A stretch of 64,000 nucleotides of DNA from NCBI RefSeq assembly GCF_002878395.1, contig NC_061114.1, positions 163,601,884 to 163,665,883 of the forward strand, read 5' to 3'. Numbering within the stretch: position 1 is the first letter of the stretch; each line of letters starts with the position of its first letter. The notes beneath the pieces are model-generated. The model was given only the letters and a program-made list of their open reading frames with translations. It did not search any database and had not been told where the DNA came from. Position numbers and translations under genes: made by a program. Positions 46,301 through 59,929 of this stretch are shown here, in pieces. This DNA is from Capsicum annuum (Eukaryota > Streptophyta > Magnoliopsida > Solanales > Solanaceae).

Positions 46301-48048
46301 TGTCGCACAACCTCCGTATACACCTACGGAGCTAAAGCTTCCCGATGTAGGACCTATGGGGGGCATCAACCCATATACAATTCACATCTAATCCATATCT
46401 ATATTTTCTCTTCCACACATCCTTCGGTATAGTGTTTTAAAAATGTCACATTTTCTATCAGAAAAGGTCAGTGTTTCCTGTATTGCCATGGTAGAATTAA
46501 TGTTTCATGAATGTATATGATATGAGGATGTAATGCTCACAACCAACCAGAATGAGTATTTCCATGTCCAACCAATATACCAACCAAATGAGCCAACAAT
46601 TTACTCAATGTTTCCAACCATCCGTGAATTTCAAGATAAATCGTATGCGAACAGAATGAAATATAAAAATACACTATTGATACCACATTAGGCTTTTTCA
46701 TCAATCAATACATAACTAATTTCATGTACATAAGGCCAACAATATAATATAGGACCCCACACAGTCACATATAGTAAATAGTATACCAAGACCATTAAAT
46801 AACATTGTTATATAGGCCTCCACATGGGAACAAAACAATAATAAATCCATTTTTATGATTAGTTCCCACGCCCATCATATGATTCTGTACCAATATTCAT
46901 TACCCAACCTAGTCTGAAGAAAGTTAAGCCATGACCTACCTCAAATATCAAAAATCTATCCGCAAACCTTTATTCTGAAGCCTTAATCCTCCGAATGGAC
47001 TCAAAATCAACTAAAAATGAGAATATAGAATCTATGCGTTAAAACAAAGTCAATGATACCCATATTGCTTATTTTCAAGTCGGGATCAAAGCGGACCTCC
47101 AAAATGGATTTTCAAAAAAGAAGGGCACATAGTAATCTTTCATATTTTTAAGATTCTATAGCTAAAAACTCGAGGAAAAATAAAAATCATGTTTGAGCTT
47201 TACTGGTAAAATTTCCAAAAATTCTTTTTGAAATAAAGAATATGAAGTTGTGTTGAAGCTGAAATTGAGAGAAAACTAATAATTATAAGATTAGAAACTT
47301 ACCCAAGTGAAAACGGATTCAAAACGGGGTTTGAATCGAAAAATATAAGTTTAGGCCTTTCGAGCCAAAATTCTCAATTTTTCACTTTAATCCATGTTAA
47401 AATAAGAATTAGATGATAAAATTAGAGTAAAGTAGTTAAAATAGGTGTTTAGAAGCTTACTCAAGCTTATAAATGGAAGAAATTACTCAAACGTGTGAAA
47501 TCCTAAGTTGCAATTGTCAAAAATAAGGAAAAAGACAAAACATGGGTATATATAGGGTCCAACTCTCCACGGATCCCTCGGGATTCATCCGGAATCCCGT
47601 GAACGCAAATGAAATATGCTATCTTACCAAATTTGATGCTCTAGACTCAATGGTGATATCAGATTTTTGAAAAATTATCGTTTTCACAAAGTTGACTCCC
47701 GAAATCTAATTTCACAACTTTCTAAATCGAGGGTTGAAATGAGATTTAAAAGCCATAAAACCCCACCAACTATGTTACCAATCTAAAATCAATGTTTTAG
47801 ATCTGCTGGTGTAGTTCATTTTATCATCCGATTCACAAATCAATAAACGCTGACCGAAGTCAACTATAAGGCTCTCAAAGCCACCAAAAACCATAATTTC
47901 ACATAAATCACGCCTAAATGCATCGAAAGTCATGTCAATCATCCCACACCCCAGAAATAGAACAAAGCAACCATGGAGAGGGGTAAATTGGTCAAATCAC
48001 ACAGAAATGAATATTTCACAAAAATCACCAAAAAATTGGGTCGTTACA
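43385..48048 (-). repeat. 3' LTR of element M, interrupted by a solo LTR
   Basis: Plus-strand start TGTCACAACCC and end GGGTCGTTACA. Without the 2,120 bp of nested LTR plus duplication it is about 2,544 bp. It contains a GAT/ATG trinucleotide run near 46240-46290 that is also present in the other LTR near 55978-56022. Confidence 0.88.
43766..45880 (-). mobile_element. Solo LTR S1 with 5-bp TSD
   Basis: 2,115 bp, reading TGTAACGACTTGGG to GGGTCGTGACA on the minus strand. It is flanked by CAACC at 43761-43765 and 45881-45885. No internal coding region is present, so it arose by LTR-LTR recombination after insertion into the element M LTR. A cluster of TACGACTCGTA-like palindromes lies at 45480-45830. 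Confidence 0.92.
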
Positions 48049-48099
48049 TCATCCACTACTAAAAATTTAATTCTTTCTCCAACTAAAAGCAAGATAAAT

Positions 48100-49560
48100 A
48101 CCTGAACCAACAAAGAGATAAGGGTAAAAACCACGCATATCAGACTCGACCTCCCTAGTAGCCTCATATACAGTTCGGTGCTTCTACTGGATCTTAACCA
48201 CTAGAATAAATCTAGAACGCAATCGCCTAACATCTCCGGCCAGGATGAAGATAGGCTCCTCAACAAATGACAATCTATCATCTAACTGAACCCACTCCCA
48301 ACGAAGGACATGAGACTCATCCGGAATATAACGACAAAGCATGAAAACATGAAAAACTTGATAAACAACTGATAATTCAAAGGGCAAAGATTACTCATAA
48401 GCCTTATCACCAACAGTCCAAATAATCTCAAATAAGCCAGTATCCTTTGGGCTAAGCTTGCCCTCTTCCCGAACCTCATCACACCCTTCATGGGCGAAAC
48501 TCAAAGAAAAAATCGATCACTAACTCCAAATCTCAAAGCACGAAGTCTAAAATTTGCATAACACTTTTACCTACTCTGAGCTGCTCGAAGCCTATCCTGA
48601 TTGATCCGAACTCTATTTAAGTACTCACAAAGAAAGTCTGTACCTCGAGGTCTAATCTTAGAAATCTCAAACCAACCAACAGGAGAGCAACATCGCCTAC
48701 CATATAAAGCCTCAAAATAAGCCATATTAATACTGGAATAATAGTTATTACTATTCGTAAACTCCATCAAGGCTAAATATTGCTTCCACTGACTACCAAA
48801 ATCCATCACACAAACGCAGAGCATTCCTCCAAAACCTGAATAGTCCGCTCTAACTGACCATCAGTCTTGGGTGAAAAGTCGTACTAAGATCATCCCGAGT
48901 AGCTAACTCATCCTGAAAAATCTTCCAAAAGTGATAGTGAACACTGAACTTCAATCTGATTTGAAAAACACTGGCACACCATGAAGAGGCATAATCTCAC
49001 AAATATAGATACGGGCAACCTTTCAACAATGAAAGAATACTAAATCGAAATGAAATGAGCAGATTTGGTCAATCGATCCACGATGACCCATACACTATCA
49101 GTACCAGGAGAAGTACGAGGCAATCCAGTCACAAAGTCTGTGGTGGTTCATTCCCATTTCCACTTGGGAATAGATAACCTCAAAAGCAAATCACCCGGCC
49201 TCAAATGCTCGGCCTTCACTAGTTAGATATTACCCCACTAGTAATGTTTGCCTCAAATCATGATACATCTTAGTCACGCCAGAATAAATGGAATATATGT
49301 AACAATAAGACTTCTCCAAAATCAAATCCAATCACCTACTCTTAGTACACAAACTCGATCTCCAATCTTCAAACACCATATAAATCAAGTGAGGCTTTCT
49401 TAGCCTCACCACTTAACACCATATCCCGAATCAACCTTAATCATATATCATCAAATTGATGAGCTCAAATTTGCTCCATCATAGAAGACCTAGCCTCCAC
49501 GAACGCTAAAACACACCCAGAGTATCGAAATATCAAGCCTACCCATTTGGTTAGCTGAGA
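48100..49560 (-). pseudogene. Integrase and chromodomain-like end of element M
   Basis: On the minus strand: a zinc-binding remnant (SGVTKMYHDL near 49260-49300), a core with [10 protein letters not shown] in place of the usual [12 protein letters not shown] (about 49070-49110), then WKQYLALMEFTNSNNYYSSI (about 48740-48800) and ALYGRRCCSPVGW (about 48680-48715). The C-terminal chromodomain-like block is SHVLRWEWVQLDDRLSFVEE (about 48245-48310). Frames are broken throughout. Confidence 0.82.
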
Positions 49561-49699
49561 ACTGAACCTCTAAGGCCAACGGCCTCTTTTGAGTCAAAAG
49601 ATGCGCCAAACTACCTATGCTAGTTGATTTTTAGCTCAAGGCATCCATAACCACATTAGTCTTGCTCAAATGATAGAGAATAGTCAAATCATAATCCTT

Positions 49700-50950
49700 A
49701 AGCCACCCAAGCTAACAAAGCTGCCTCATATTAAGATCTCGTTGGATGATAAAATACTGAAGGCTACGATAATCTGAGAAAATCTAACAACAGACTCCAT
49801 ACAAGTAGTGCCTCCACTACTTCAAAGCAGAAACAACCATGCACAACTCTAAATTATGGGTAACGTAATTCTTCTCTTGGGACTTTAACTGACGAGAAAC
49901 ATATGCAATTACCTTACACTCCTGCATCAACACACCACCAAACCCGATACCTGAAGCATAAAAAAAGATGGTAAAACCCACGCCCTCCTTGGGCAAGGTC
50001 AAGATAGAAGTTGACGTCAATAAATTCTTGAGCTTTTAGAAGCTCACCTTACAAACATAGGATCACTGGAAGGAAATATTCTTTTGAGTCAACTTGGTCA
50101 ATGGGGATGCTATAGATAAGAAACCCTCAACAAAACATTGATGGTTCCTACTAAGCTAACAAATCTCCAAATTTCAGTGGGCAAAATAGGACTAGCCCAA
50201 TCAAGAACCGCTGTAATCTTGGTTGAATCAACTATAGTACCATCCTTATTCACCACATAACCCAAAAAAGAGATAGGCTCCAAGTAAAACTCACACTTGG
50301 AGAACTTCGCATACCACTTCTCATCACTTAATCTTTGAAGCGCAATCCACAAATGCTCTTCGTGATCGACCTTACTCTTGGAATAAACCAAGATATCATC
50401 TATAAATACAATTACAAATGAGTCAAGATATGATCAAAATACTTGGTTCATCAACTCCTGAACACGGTTGGGGCATTGGTCAATCCAAAGGACATGACCA
50501 AGAATTATATTGACTATATCGAGTCCAAAAAGCTATCTTCGGAATATCCAAAGCTCTAATCCTCAATTGGAGGTATCCGAATCTCAAGTCAATCTTTAAA
50601 AACACCAAAACACCCTGAATCTGGTCGAACAGATCATCAATATGAGAAAGAGGATACTTGTTATCAACCGTCACTTTGTTTAATTGTTGATAATCGATAC
50701 ATATATACATAGACCCATCTTTTTTCTTCATAAACAAAATAGGTACACCCCAAGGTGATACACTACGTCGGGTAAATCCCTTATCCAACAACTCCTGCAA
50801 TTGATTCTTCAATTTTTTCAAATCGGCAAGGGTAATCTTATAAGGAGGAATAAATATGGGATTGGTGCCCAGATCAACATCAAATGTAAAATCAATATCA
50901 CGGTCCATAGGTATACTAGGCAAATCCATAAAAAACACATCCATAAACCC
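49700..50950 (-). pseudogene. Reverse transcriptase and RNase H of element M
   Basis: A minus frame at 50944-50480 reads [47 protein letters not shown] and [16 protein letters not shown], the start of a gypsy RT. The catalytic IDD lies near 50390, just before YSKSKVDHEEHLWIALQRL (50391-50110). RNase H start: [20 protein letters not shown] and [20 protein letters not shown] (about 49860-50015), where the usual catalytic CDAS Asp is replaced in FFYASG. Confidence 0.9.
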
Positions 50951-51239
50951 AGGGACAACACGATCAGATCCATTGAAGGAAGCGAGTCAACACTAATATC
51001 ACGAATATGAGCCAAATAGGACAAACATCCCCTCCCAACCAAGCAATAAGCCTGAACATAGAATAGAACCCTCTTAGGACCCGAATGGAGTACACCCTTC
51101 TAAGATATCCATGGCACACCCACAGAGCTAAAGTTACAGTCTTATCATAACAATCTCAGATAACATTCTAAGACGTCAACCAATCCATATCCAAAATAAC
51201 ATCAAAATCAACCAAATCTAAGACAAGCAAATTACTCAA

Positions 51240-52740
51240 GTCTCACACCTAAACAAAATCACAATACAAGATTAGTATACTCGATCCACCACTAAAAAAT
51301 CTCCTATAGGGGTAGATACACAAATAGGCATGGAACGAGGTTCACTAACAGAATTAAAGGCCAAAGCTAAATATGCAGACACATAGGAGAAAGTCAATCC
51401 TAAATTAAATAACACAAATACAGATTCAAAACAAATGGGGATAATACCTGTGATAACAACATCAAAAATCTCTACCTTTAGTTTGGAGAAAATACCATAT
51501 CATTATCCACGACCACCAACTACCTGAGTAGCTCTGCAAGTACCACCGCGGGCATTACTACCTTTGGCTCATGCATCTCTAGTAGAACCTCTACTTCTCA
51601 CAGCTGAAATAGGAGTAGCTCTAAACACAAAATGAGGCCAATTAGCCAAATGACTAGTCTCATCACACGCATAGCAAGCTCTACGACCTGACTCAATAGG
51701 AGGATATACGGTTGGACCAGAACGGCTACCCTGAACTGCTAAACCAGAAGACCCACTATCTAAGCTCTATAAGCCTGCCTGCACTAGTCTACTATGATAT
51801 TCATAGAAACTTTTAAAATCCCAACCTTGAGAAGTGTGGCCTTTGAGCTCTATCATACGATGAACCTTTTTGGCGCCTTCCTGAGATACTCAAAGAATAC
51901 CCTTTGTCATTTTAGTATGGTCCATTATACTTTGAAATAATGTTTCAAACACTACCATCTGAGACATCGCTAACTAAAAAACATCCAAACTCTCCACAAA
52001 CTTCTGAATCTTCTCATATTTGGCGGCAATATTAATATAAGAATACCTAGACAAGGCATGAAAGGATGTCTTATACTCTGCAATAGTTATGGAGCCCTGC
52101 TCCAGGTGATCAAACTCATCTATCATCTAATCCCTCAAACTATAAGGCAAGAGCCTCTCCCAAAAGGCCTAAAAAAACTGATCCCAATACATCTCAGGAG
52201 AATCAAGAGGTCTCCAACCAACAAATGACCTCCACCAATCTCTAACGCCATCCCTTAATTGATAAGTAGTATATGCAACACCATGCAATTCACGTAAACC
52301 TAGGTTATGCAACTTCTCATGATAGTCAATTAAGAACTCAGAAGCATTTTCGCCCATGACACTATTGAACCTAGGAGGACTGTAACGAATGAATCTCTTA
52401 AACTACTTCTAATCCTTACAAGACATAATTATACTCGCAATAAGAGAAAGCTTCGTGAATCTGATAGGCTGTGCTCCCACCTGGGGAGGTAACATAGATG
52501 AAGGTTGAGCCCGTGATCTTAAAATACCATACTCAAATACAAGCGCGAAAGGATAAATAATACTCAGAGTAAGTGGAGTACCGAAAGTAGAAGTAGGAAC
52601 CACCGAAGGATCCATACTTGGGGCTGGAGGAACACCATAAGCAGACTTTAGCATAGATAGAGGTGCAATACTCGAAGCTGAGGGAACACTAACGCACTCA
52701 AAGAAGCACCCTCCAAATGGGTCAGCAAGCAAATCAACAA
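51240..52740 (-). pseudogene. gag and protease of element M
   Basis: The gag block YQLRDGVRDWWRSFVGWRPL and DSPEMYWDQFF lies at 52169-52260. The zinc knuckle near 51650-51690 reads CYACDETSHLANW, so the fourth ligand is lost. The protease block reads VFVLFNLGLTFSYVSAYLA near 51370-51430, where the usual FDPGSTYSYV has Asp changed to Asn. Stops are frequent. Confidence 0.85.
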
Positions 52741-52823
52741 CCCTTCCAATACACTTAAAATGAGGCTCAGAGGAGAGTCTTCTAGCATTACTCCTAGACG
52801 AAGAAGATCCATGTTTCCGTCCT

Positions 52824-54932
52824 AAAACACCCTGGGTTCTGGCCCTTGTAAATTTCTCGAGTCTTGACTTTTTTGGTCATCATACAACTCACCATACTAG
52901 TCGTATAGTGTGGATAGGGGTCATGTGACCCAACTCGTAGGATGTCTAGTATTTGGTGGTTGAGTTTCTATTGTGGTTACGGGTTGGTAGTGATGAGTCA
53001 TATGTACATAATATGATAGGTAGGGTCTTAATTGTATATTGTCCAGTGTCTAGTCTGGATGTTTCTACTTAGGGTACGACTTGAAGGGTACTAGTATTAT
53101 GGTTAGGATATGAGTTAGGCCATGGAGTCGTACGTTGGACAAAATAAAATGTCCAACTTTTTAATCAAGATATGAGTGGAAAGTACCACTCATATGATGT
53201 GGGTATGAGTAAGGGGTCAAACCGTACCCACCTGCGAGAATTTTTACAGTTTAAGTTGGGGGTATTCTGGATATTTTTCCTCTTAACACATTTTGACCCC
53301 ACAACATAAAATATATTTGGATATTTCCTTTACCTATTATTCACAATCAAACACTCTCTAAACACTCTTAAATCTCTCTCAAGGTCTTGGTTCAAGAAAG
53401 GCTAAGATTTTCTCCAAGTCAATCAATTAAGGTTTCCAAGAGTGGTTTCTCTCCGTCTTCCTTGTTGTCTAAGGCATGTTACTCCTCCCTCATTGTTATT
53501 TAAACTAAAAACATGATTTAATGAATGATTTTTATGGCATTATTGTGGTATTATTTTGGGTTTTGAAATATATGTTGGGGGTTTTGTTTGTTCTTGGTTG
53601 GATAATGTTTTCCAATGTTTTTCTTATGGTTTTCATGTTATAATTGTGGTTTGAACATGTGGTTTCATGAGAATAGTCAATTGGTACTTGGTTTTGAAAA
53701 TCTTATTCCCTCAACATGTTTGTTAAACTGTTTATGAGAATGCTTTATCACATATTTGACTATTATTGAAACCCTTGCATTACGTAAAAGGTAATGGAAC
53801 CTAAATTAGTTTAAATGGTTTTAAAAGGATTAGACAGGCCTTGGTGGCCATGGTGATGATTTAAATGAAATCTTTAGAGTCAAATTAGTTTAATGGCTTT
53901 GGTATGACATAAATGGATAGACTTGCTAGCTCTAGTATTAATGTGACGATACCAACGGTTAATGCCTAATAAATAAGAATCCTTAGTAAATGGTTGGTTT
54001 TGTATGACTGAGTTTAATATGGGCTTAAAAGGAGATGTGTTAGCAAATCCGTAGAAGGTGGCAGTCCCAGAGGGACCAAAACTAGAAACTCACGTTTGAC
54101 AATGTGAGGTGGGTCTTGGTGACCGTGTGCATTATGTCATACTCAAATTTTGGGAGATGTACTAGTCATATCAAATTCTTTTCTCTAAATCGTGCGGCTA
54201 ACACGCGTTGGCTCCCTTTCAGCAGGTGGAGCTGAACTCATATAGCCCATGGCTGGATTCAGGACGGCAGAGCTACACAATCTCATGTTAAAAGTTTTAA
54301 ATCCATTCAAAACCCGATTTTATTTCTCAACATGATATATATATGTGTGAATATGATTGCATTTGGTTATATACTTGATTTTAAATATTGGCATTATTTT
54401 CTTCTTACTCCTGAATACATGCTAACATTCACCCGCTAACCCATTTTCGGGCATTGTATCCCTATGTGATGCAGGAATCGGTCATACTACTCCCCCAGCT
54501 CAGTGATCTTGGTTTTGGGAACAACTTTGTATTGGACTGAAGTGGTAAGCTTTTATACTCTGGAAAACTCTATTTCATGTTATGTACTTCTCTATATACT
54601 TATGTTATTTCTTAGACTTTGGTTTTTGGCTATGGTCGAGGGCATGTCACGGCCTGATTTATTTTGATTTGAGATAGAGGCTTTGTGTGACTAATTTGGG
54701 CATGAGCAGTGTTGGTATAGATGTCAGCCTTGGTATTGGTATCAGTATTGGAGCTGGTACCGATTGTATGTTAGGATGGTTAAACTTATGAACTTTATCA
54801 AATGTATTTCAATTATAATTGTTCTATTTTGTTATATGTTTAAAATCTATCCGTCATAGGGTACAGGGCAATTATGGTTGGGCATTGGCGGCGGTCTCCG
54901 ATTTGGCTCGGACTTGAGATTGTGTCACGTTA
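52824..54932 (+). mobile_element. Solo LTR S2 with 5-bp TSD
   Basis: 2,109 bp inserted in the gag region of element M, flanked by CGTCC at 52819-52823 and 54933-54937. It reads TAAAACACCCTGGG to GTGTCACGTTA on the plus strand; the terminal TG and CA are both altered. Its internal order (TACGACT-type motifs, ACCCCACA block, splice-like GGCATGTTACTCC) parallels S1 read on the other strand, so both belong to related LTR families. Confidence 0.82.
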
Positions 54933-54937
54933 CGTCC

Positions 54938-55251
54938 ACTACCTCGAGCCCATCTATGACTCGCAATTCGCCCTTCAGGCTAGGCTCTCTCCTCGGATAG
55001 AGGCTCTATATCTCTAACCTCACAAAATCTAGTCATCACCATCTACACTGAAAAGAGTGAAATATGACTTAGAACACAAAGTATAAAAGAAATCTACATA
55101 ATAAGGAACACAATAAGGGAAAATTCCCAAAGACATCTTATAGCCTCTCAAAAATAGATATGGATGTCTACGCATCAATCTGTGAGACTCTATTAGACAT
55201 CTCATTCTTACACTGTTGAGACCAATAAACTTGTCTGCTCTGATACTAATT
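54938..55251 (-). pseudogene. 5' gag start, leader and primer site of element M
   Basis: The minus strand continues gag coding up to about 55060, then a leader. The primer site region TTAGTATCAGAGCAGACAAG (about 55231-55250) abuts the 5' LTR and matches the Met-tRNA type TGGTATCAGAGC. This fixes the minus orientation of the element. Confidence 0.8.
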
Positions 55252-57808
55252 TGTCATGACCCAAAAATTCAAGGGTTATGAAGGCACTTGTCGTGGCGAA
55301 CCTTGACAAGTAAGCCTATCACACAAACTAATACAAAACGGAAAATAATCGCAATAAACCAAGTAAGGCTTCTATAATAAAGTCAAACCATATAATATAG
55401 TAAAGTAAGAAGACATAACCACCAATACCATAATCCCAAAACCTGTTGTCATAGTGTGAGAACATCAATAGTACAACTCGAGATTAAATACATAAGATAT
55501 TTAAAACAGGAATACTCCATCTCTGAATATGAATAAAGATATAATCTAAATAAAAAAAGGTAGTAGTCAACTCCGGAAGTAAGAATCCAACCACTACCTC
55601 AATAGCTCCAAAGGTAGCCTGAGTCAACTACTATAAGGCATACTCAAACCAGGATTTGCATCGAAAGGGCGTAGTAGGGGTGAGTACGATCCACTTGTAC
55701 TCAGTAAGTATCATAGGCCGACTGAGAAAAGTAATAAATAAAGCATACAAAATACATACTGAGGACACGTCACCTGCAATTAAAAGATGTCCCATAATAG
55801 TAGCGCACACCATTTTCACTAACAGTCTTATAATATTCACATACATCATAGCAAATATGAGGAAAGAATACGAGTAAACCAATATCAGACATACAAGTAT
55901 AAGAGAAGGGATTACACATAGACAAGCATACATTAAAAGCGATAATACAACACAAAGGCACAATGTAACATAAACGCAATGAAGATGATGATGATGATGG
56001 TTATGATGATAATAATGATGTGATGCACAAGGTTGTTGCACAACCTCTATATACACCTACAAATCTAAAGCTTTGAAATGTAGGACCCATGTAAGATTCT
56101 TTAACTCGTATATAATTCATACCTCTCCAGCACATCATTCGATAGAGGGTTTTAAGATGTTATATTTTCTGTCAAAAAAGCCAATGTTTTTAGTAATTCC
56201 ACAATGGTACCAATGCTTCATGAATGTATATGATATGAGTATATAAAGCTCACAACCAACCAGGATGAGTATTTCCATAACTAAACAATATACCAACCAA
56301 GTGGGCTAATAATCTACTCAATGTTTCCAACCATGCATGAATTTCAATATAAACCGTATACCAATAGAAAGAAACAAATAAAAATACACCATTTATACTA
56401 TACTAGGCTTTTTCACAATCAAGACACTACTAATTTTATGTACACAAGGCCAACAATATCATATAGGAACCCACGAGGTCACACACAACAAATAATATAC
56501 CAAGGTCATCAAATAACATCATTATATAGGCCCCCAAATGAATACAACACAATAATAAATCCATTTTCATGATTATTTACCACACCCTTAATATGATTTT
56601 GTATCAATATTCATTACCCAGCCCAATCTGAAGAAAGTTCAGGCATAAGCTACCTTGAATGCCAAAAATCGATTTACAAGCCTTCACTTTGAAGCCTTAC
56701 TCCTACTGAACAGACTTTGAATCAACTAAGACACAGAAATATAGAATCTATGTGTCCAAAAAAAGCCAATGATACCCATGTTGCCTATTTTCAAATCGGG
56801 ATCAAAACGGACCCCTGAAATGGGTTTTCACAAAAGAAGGGCAAAATCCTAATTTTATTTTTGAAACATATTTTTCATATTTTTAAGAGTCTACATTTGA
56901 AAATCCAAATGAAAACGAGTTAAAAATGAGGTTCAGATTGAAGAAAAATTATGTTTAAGCTTTATCGGCAAAATCTCCGAAAATTCTTTTTAAAATTAAG
57001 AATATGAAGTTGTTTTGAAGATGAAATTGAGAGAAAATTGATAATTATAAGATTAGAAATTTATCCAAGTGAAAATGGATTGAAAACAGGGTTTGAATCG
57101 AAGAAATAAAAGTTTTAGGCCTTCCAAATTAAAAAAATCCCTAATTTTCCACTTTAATCCGCGTTAAAATAAGAATTAGATGATAAAATTTGAGTAAAGT
57201 AGTTGAAATAGATGTTTAGAAGCTTATCCAAGCTTAGAAAGGGAAGAAATTGCTCAAAAGTGTGAAACCCTAAGCTTCAAGTCTCAAAAAATAGGGGAAA
57301 AGGCGAAACATGGGTATATATAGGGTCCAAGTCTCCGCGGACCCCTCAAGATTCATCCGAAATCCTGTGAATGCAAACGAAATATACCATACTATCAAAT
57401 TTGATGCTCTAAACTCAATGGTGATATCAGATATTCAAAAAATTATTGTTTTCACAAAGTTGACCCTCGAAACCCAATTTCACAATTTTCTAAATCGAGG
57501 GTCGAAATGAGATTTAAAAGCTATAAAACCACACCAACTATGTTACCAACCTAAAATTGATATTTCAAATCTGTTGGTGTTGTTCTTTTTCAATTTGATG
57601 CACAGATCAATAAATATTGATTGAAGTTAACTATAAGATTCTCAAAGCCACCAAAAACCATACTTTTACATAAATCATGCTAAAATGCATCGAGAACCAG
57701 GCAAATTATTCTTATGCTATAGAAATACCACAAAGCAACCATGAGGAGGAGTAAAATATTCAAATTACATAAAAATAAATATTTTACAAAAATAAGAGAG
57801 CAAGAACT
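55252..57808 (-). repeat. 5' LTR of element M
   Basis: Starts TGTCATGACCC on the plus strand and is collinear with 43385-48048 apart from the solo LTR. The last 20-30 bp at the outer end are diverged or lost (no GGGTCGTTACA), and gypsy LTR 1 sequence resumes at about 57809. Confidence 0.88.
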
Positions 57809-57889
57809 AAGTGTGTAAGGGTGAGATTAGTATGGTTCTCCCACCATATGATAGTATGGGTGTCGATCATGACCATTTAGGTTATGACA
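57809..57889 (+). repeat. Gypsy LTR 1, second part
   Basis: GTGTAAGGGTGAGATTAG, then GGTTCTCCCACCATATGATAG, then GTCGATCATGACC, to GGTTATGACA, the usual 3' end of this LTR class. A degenerate primer site (ATAGTATGAGATCACTAG) follows at once. Confidence 0.72.
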
Positions 57890-59190
57890 GATATAGTATG
57901 AGATCACTAGATTCATAGATCTCTTCATACAAAATAAGTCTAGTAAAGTCATACAAAATGGAACAGAGGCATATGAACTTTTCATTGAGAGGCTATGTAA
58001 CTTTAGGAATAAGCTATTTTTATTCTTTTTTTCATGCAATAACTTGATTTCAATTGTATCTGGTGATCCATATTGGTATTTTATTCTTTTACTGTTATTT
58101 GTAGATGGTTAATACTTATTAAACCAGAGTAGCAATAGCAATAATACTTGAACAGCAGGCAGAGTGAGAAGAAAAGAAAGGGGAGCGGTGCCCATTAGAA
58201 ATAGAGCACCGATAATTGGGAGACAGGCAAGGTAGAGATCACCATTCCTTTTCCCACCATAGGATGCCCCAGATAATGCTCAGTATGAAGAGAAGGTGGT
58301 TGAGAAAGAAGATATGATAGCTTAAAACGTGGTGCCAACACAAAATGGTGCAGCTCAGGTGCTCTTATCTATAGAGGTGATTTAACAAGTGTTGGGATTC
58401 TTGGATAGCTTTACTGGTACTCATTACACTCTAGTCGTTCTGGGTGTCACACTTACAACCTTAAAATATGACACTATTGTAGCACCGGGGATGGATTCGA
58501 ACTCTGATATAGGGTGTACCTCAAATAGGTACTTGGATCGGTATCAATTGAAAGATATGGCTAGGGATTGGTAGAGGTCGTTTGCTAGTTATAGACCTTT
58601 AATTCACCTGTTATGACTTTACTCAATTTTCTAGGGCTTTCTTGGAGAGTCTTGTGTCATATAGTTTGAGGAACCATATGCTTTGATAATTTAGAGCAGG
58701 GATCCATGACTAATGCTGAGTAAGGGGCTCATTTTTACACCTTATCCAAATTTTCAGCTGCTAGCATCTCTACTAAATTCGAGCAAATTCAAAAGTTTGT
58801 GAAGAGATTAGATGGTACTTATCAGTTGGCTACAACTTAGATGGCAGTCTCAAAGATTCTTTTTAGAGTTTTATTGAGCATTTCAAGATGACCGAGTCGA
58901 TTATCTTGGCTACTAGGGTAGCACCAAGAAGGTTCATTATTATGGTTAGTTTAGTGGGAACGTCTTCGAGGCGGAGACTTCTCTATTAGAGATTCTTGTG
59001 GTTATCATGGTAGGCCAGTTCAGGCCACTTTGCAAGGATCAAGTGGTAAGCCTTCAGGTTCAGCGACTTTGGGTAGTCAAACATTTGGCTAGTGTGGTTG
59101 TTTTAGTTTAATTGAACCTTTTCAGATTGAGTTAGGTCATACATTGTATTTTTTATGTGATGAGTTTGACCATATGTCCAAAGATTATCC
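57890..59190 (+). pseudogene. Leader and gag of plus-strand gypsy element
   Basis: Frames broken by stops carry GFLDSFTGTHYTL, then YQLKDMARDW at about 58540-58575 (the gag DWW motif with a stop after W), FHTLS-like FYTLSKFSAASIST (about 58735-58775), then QGSSGKPSGSATLGSQT (about 59035-59085). The zinc knuckle near 59155-59190 reads CDEFDHMSKDY with its last Cys lost. Confidence 0.82.
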
Positions 59191-59858
59191 TTGGTGTCTT
59201 TTCAGACCACTCCTATATTGGCAGTGAGAAGTGGTTCATAGAGTGGTAGGGATGCATCTATAGGTACTCGAGGTAGAGGTAGAAATGCTCACAGTAGTGG
59301 TCGAGGAGTTTCTCAGTCTAAGAGCAGATATGGTCAATACTATGCTACACCAGCTAGAGTTGAGACAGAGGCCCGGATGCTATTATTACAGGTATTGTCC
59401 CAATTTGCTACAGATATTCTTTGGTATTATTTGCTCCTAAGTCAACTTTCTTCCACGTGTCAACATATTTTGGTTATAGCTTTGATTTTGTGTGTGAGCC
59501 TTTTGATATGCCTCTTCATGTTTCTATCCCGGTAGGAGATTCTTTAATGGTGGATTGGGTGGACCAATCTTGGGTGGTTACCTTTAGGGGCCGTGAGACT
59601 TGGGTAGACTTAATTGTCTTAGATTTGATTGATTTTGATATTATGTCAGTTATGGATTGGTTATCTTTTTATTGTGTTATTTTGGACTATTATATCAAGA
59701 ATATTACCTTAACTATGCTGAATGTGTTGAGATTAGCATGGAAGGGTATGTTTTATCTGGGTTTGAAGGGTATGATATCTTTTCTGCACTCGTCGCATGA
59801 TAGAGAGATAGTATTTATCTTATTTATCTCATTTCATGATACGTGTGTTGCCTCATAA
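59191..59858 (+). pseudogene. Protease of plus-strand gypsy element
   Basis: An open frame of 145 codons (59421-59858) reads TYFGYSFDFV, then PVGDSLMVDWV and DLIDFDIMSVMDWLSFY, the gypsy protease C-terminal layout (GMDWLS). The active-site D(S/T)G is absent upstream because the frame shifts around 59440. Confidence 0.85.
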
Positions 59859-59929
59859 CCTCTTATGGATTCTACATGAGTTCTTCATGAGTTTATATGT
59901 TTTCTACAAATTTGCTTTGTGTGCCTCTA

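Larger units (their letters stand above)
43385..57808 (-). mobile_element. Ty3/gypsy element M (Tekay/Del-like), nested
   Basis: A minus-strand element with long LTRs (43385-48048, including a nested solo LTR, and 55252-57808) around a decayed gag-pol in gypsy order (gag, PR, RT, RH, IN, chromodomain-like). LTR sequence runs in parallel for about 2.5 kb between the two. It sits inside gypsy LTR 1. The left flank ATGAG and the right-side CTAAG could be an eroded 5-bp target duplication. Two solo LTRs (43766-45880, 52824-54932) are nested inside. Confidence 0.88.

Noticed and set aside
46102..46369. His- and Ser-rich minus frames
   Set aside because: They derive from the GAT/ATG trinucleotide run in the LTR; the same run occurs in the other LTR.
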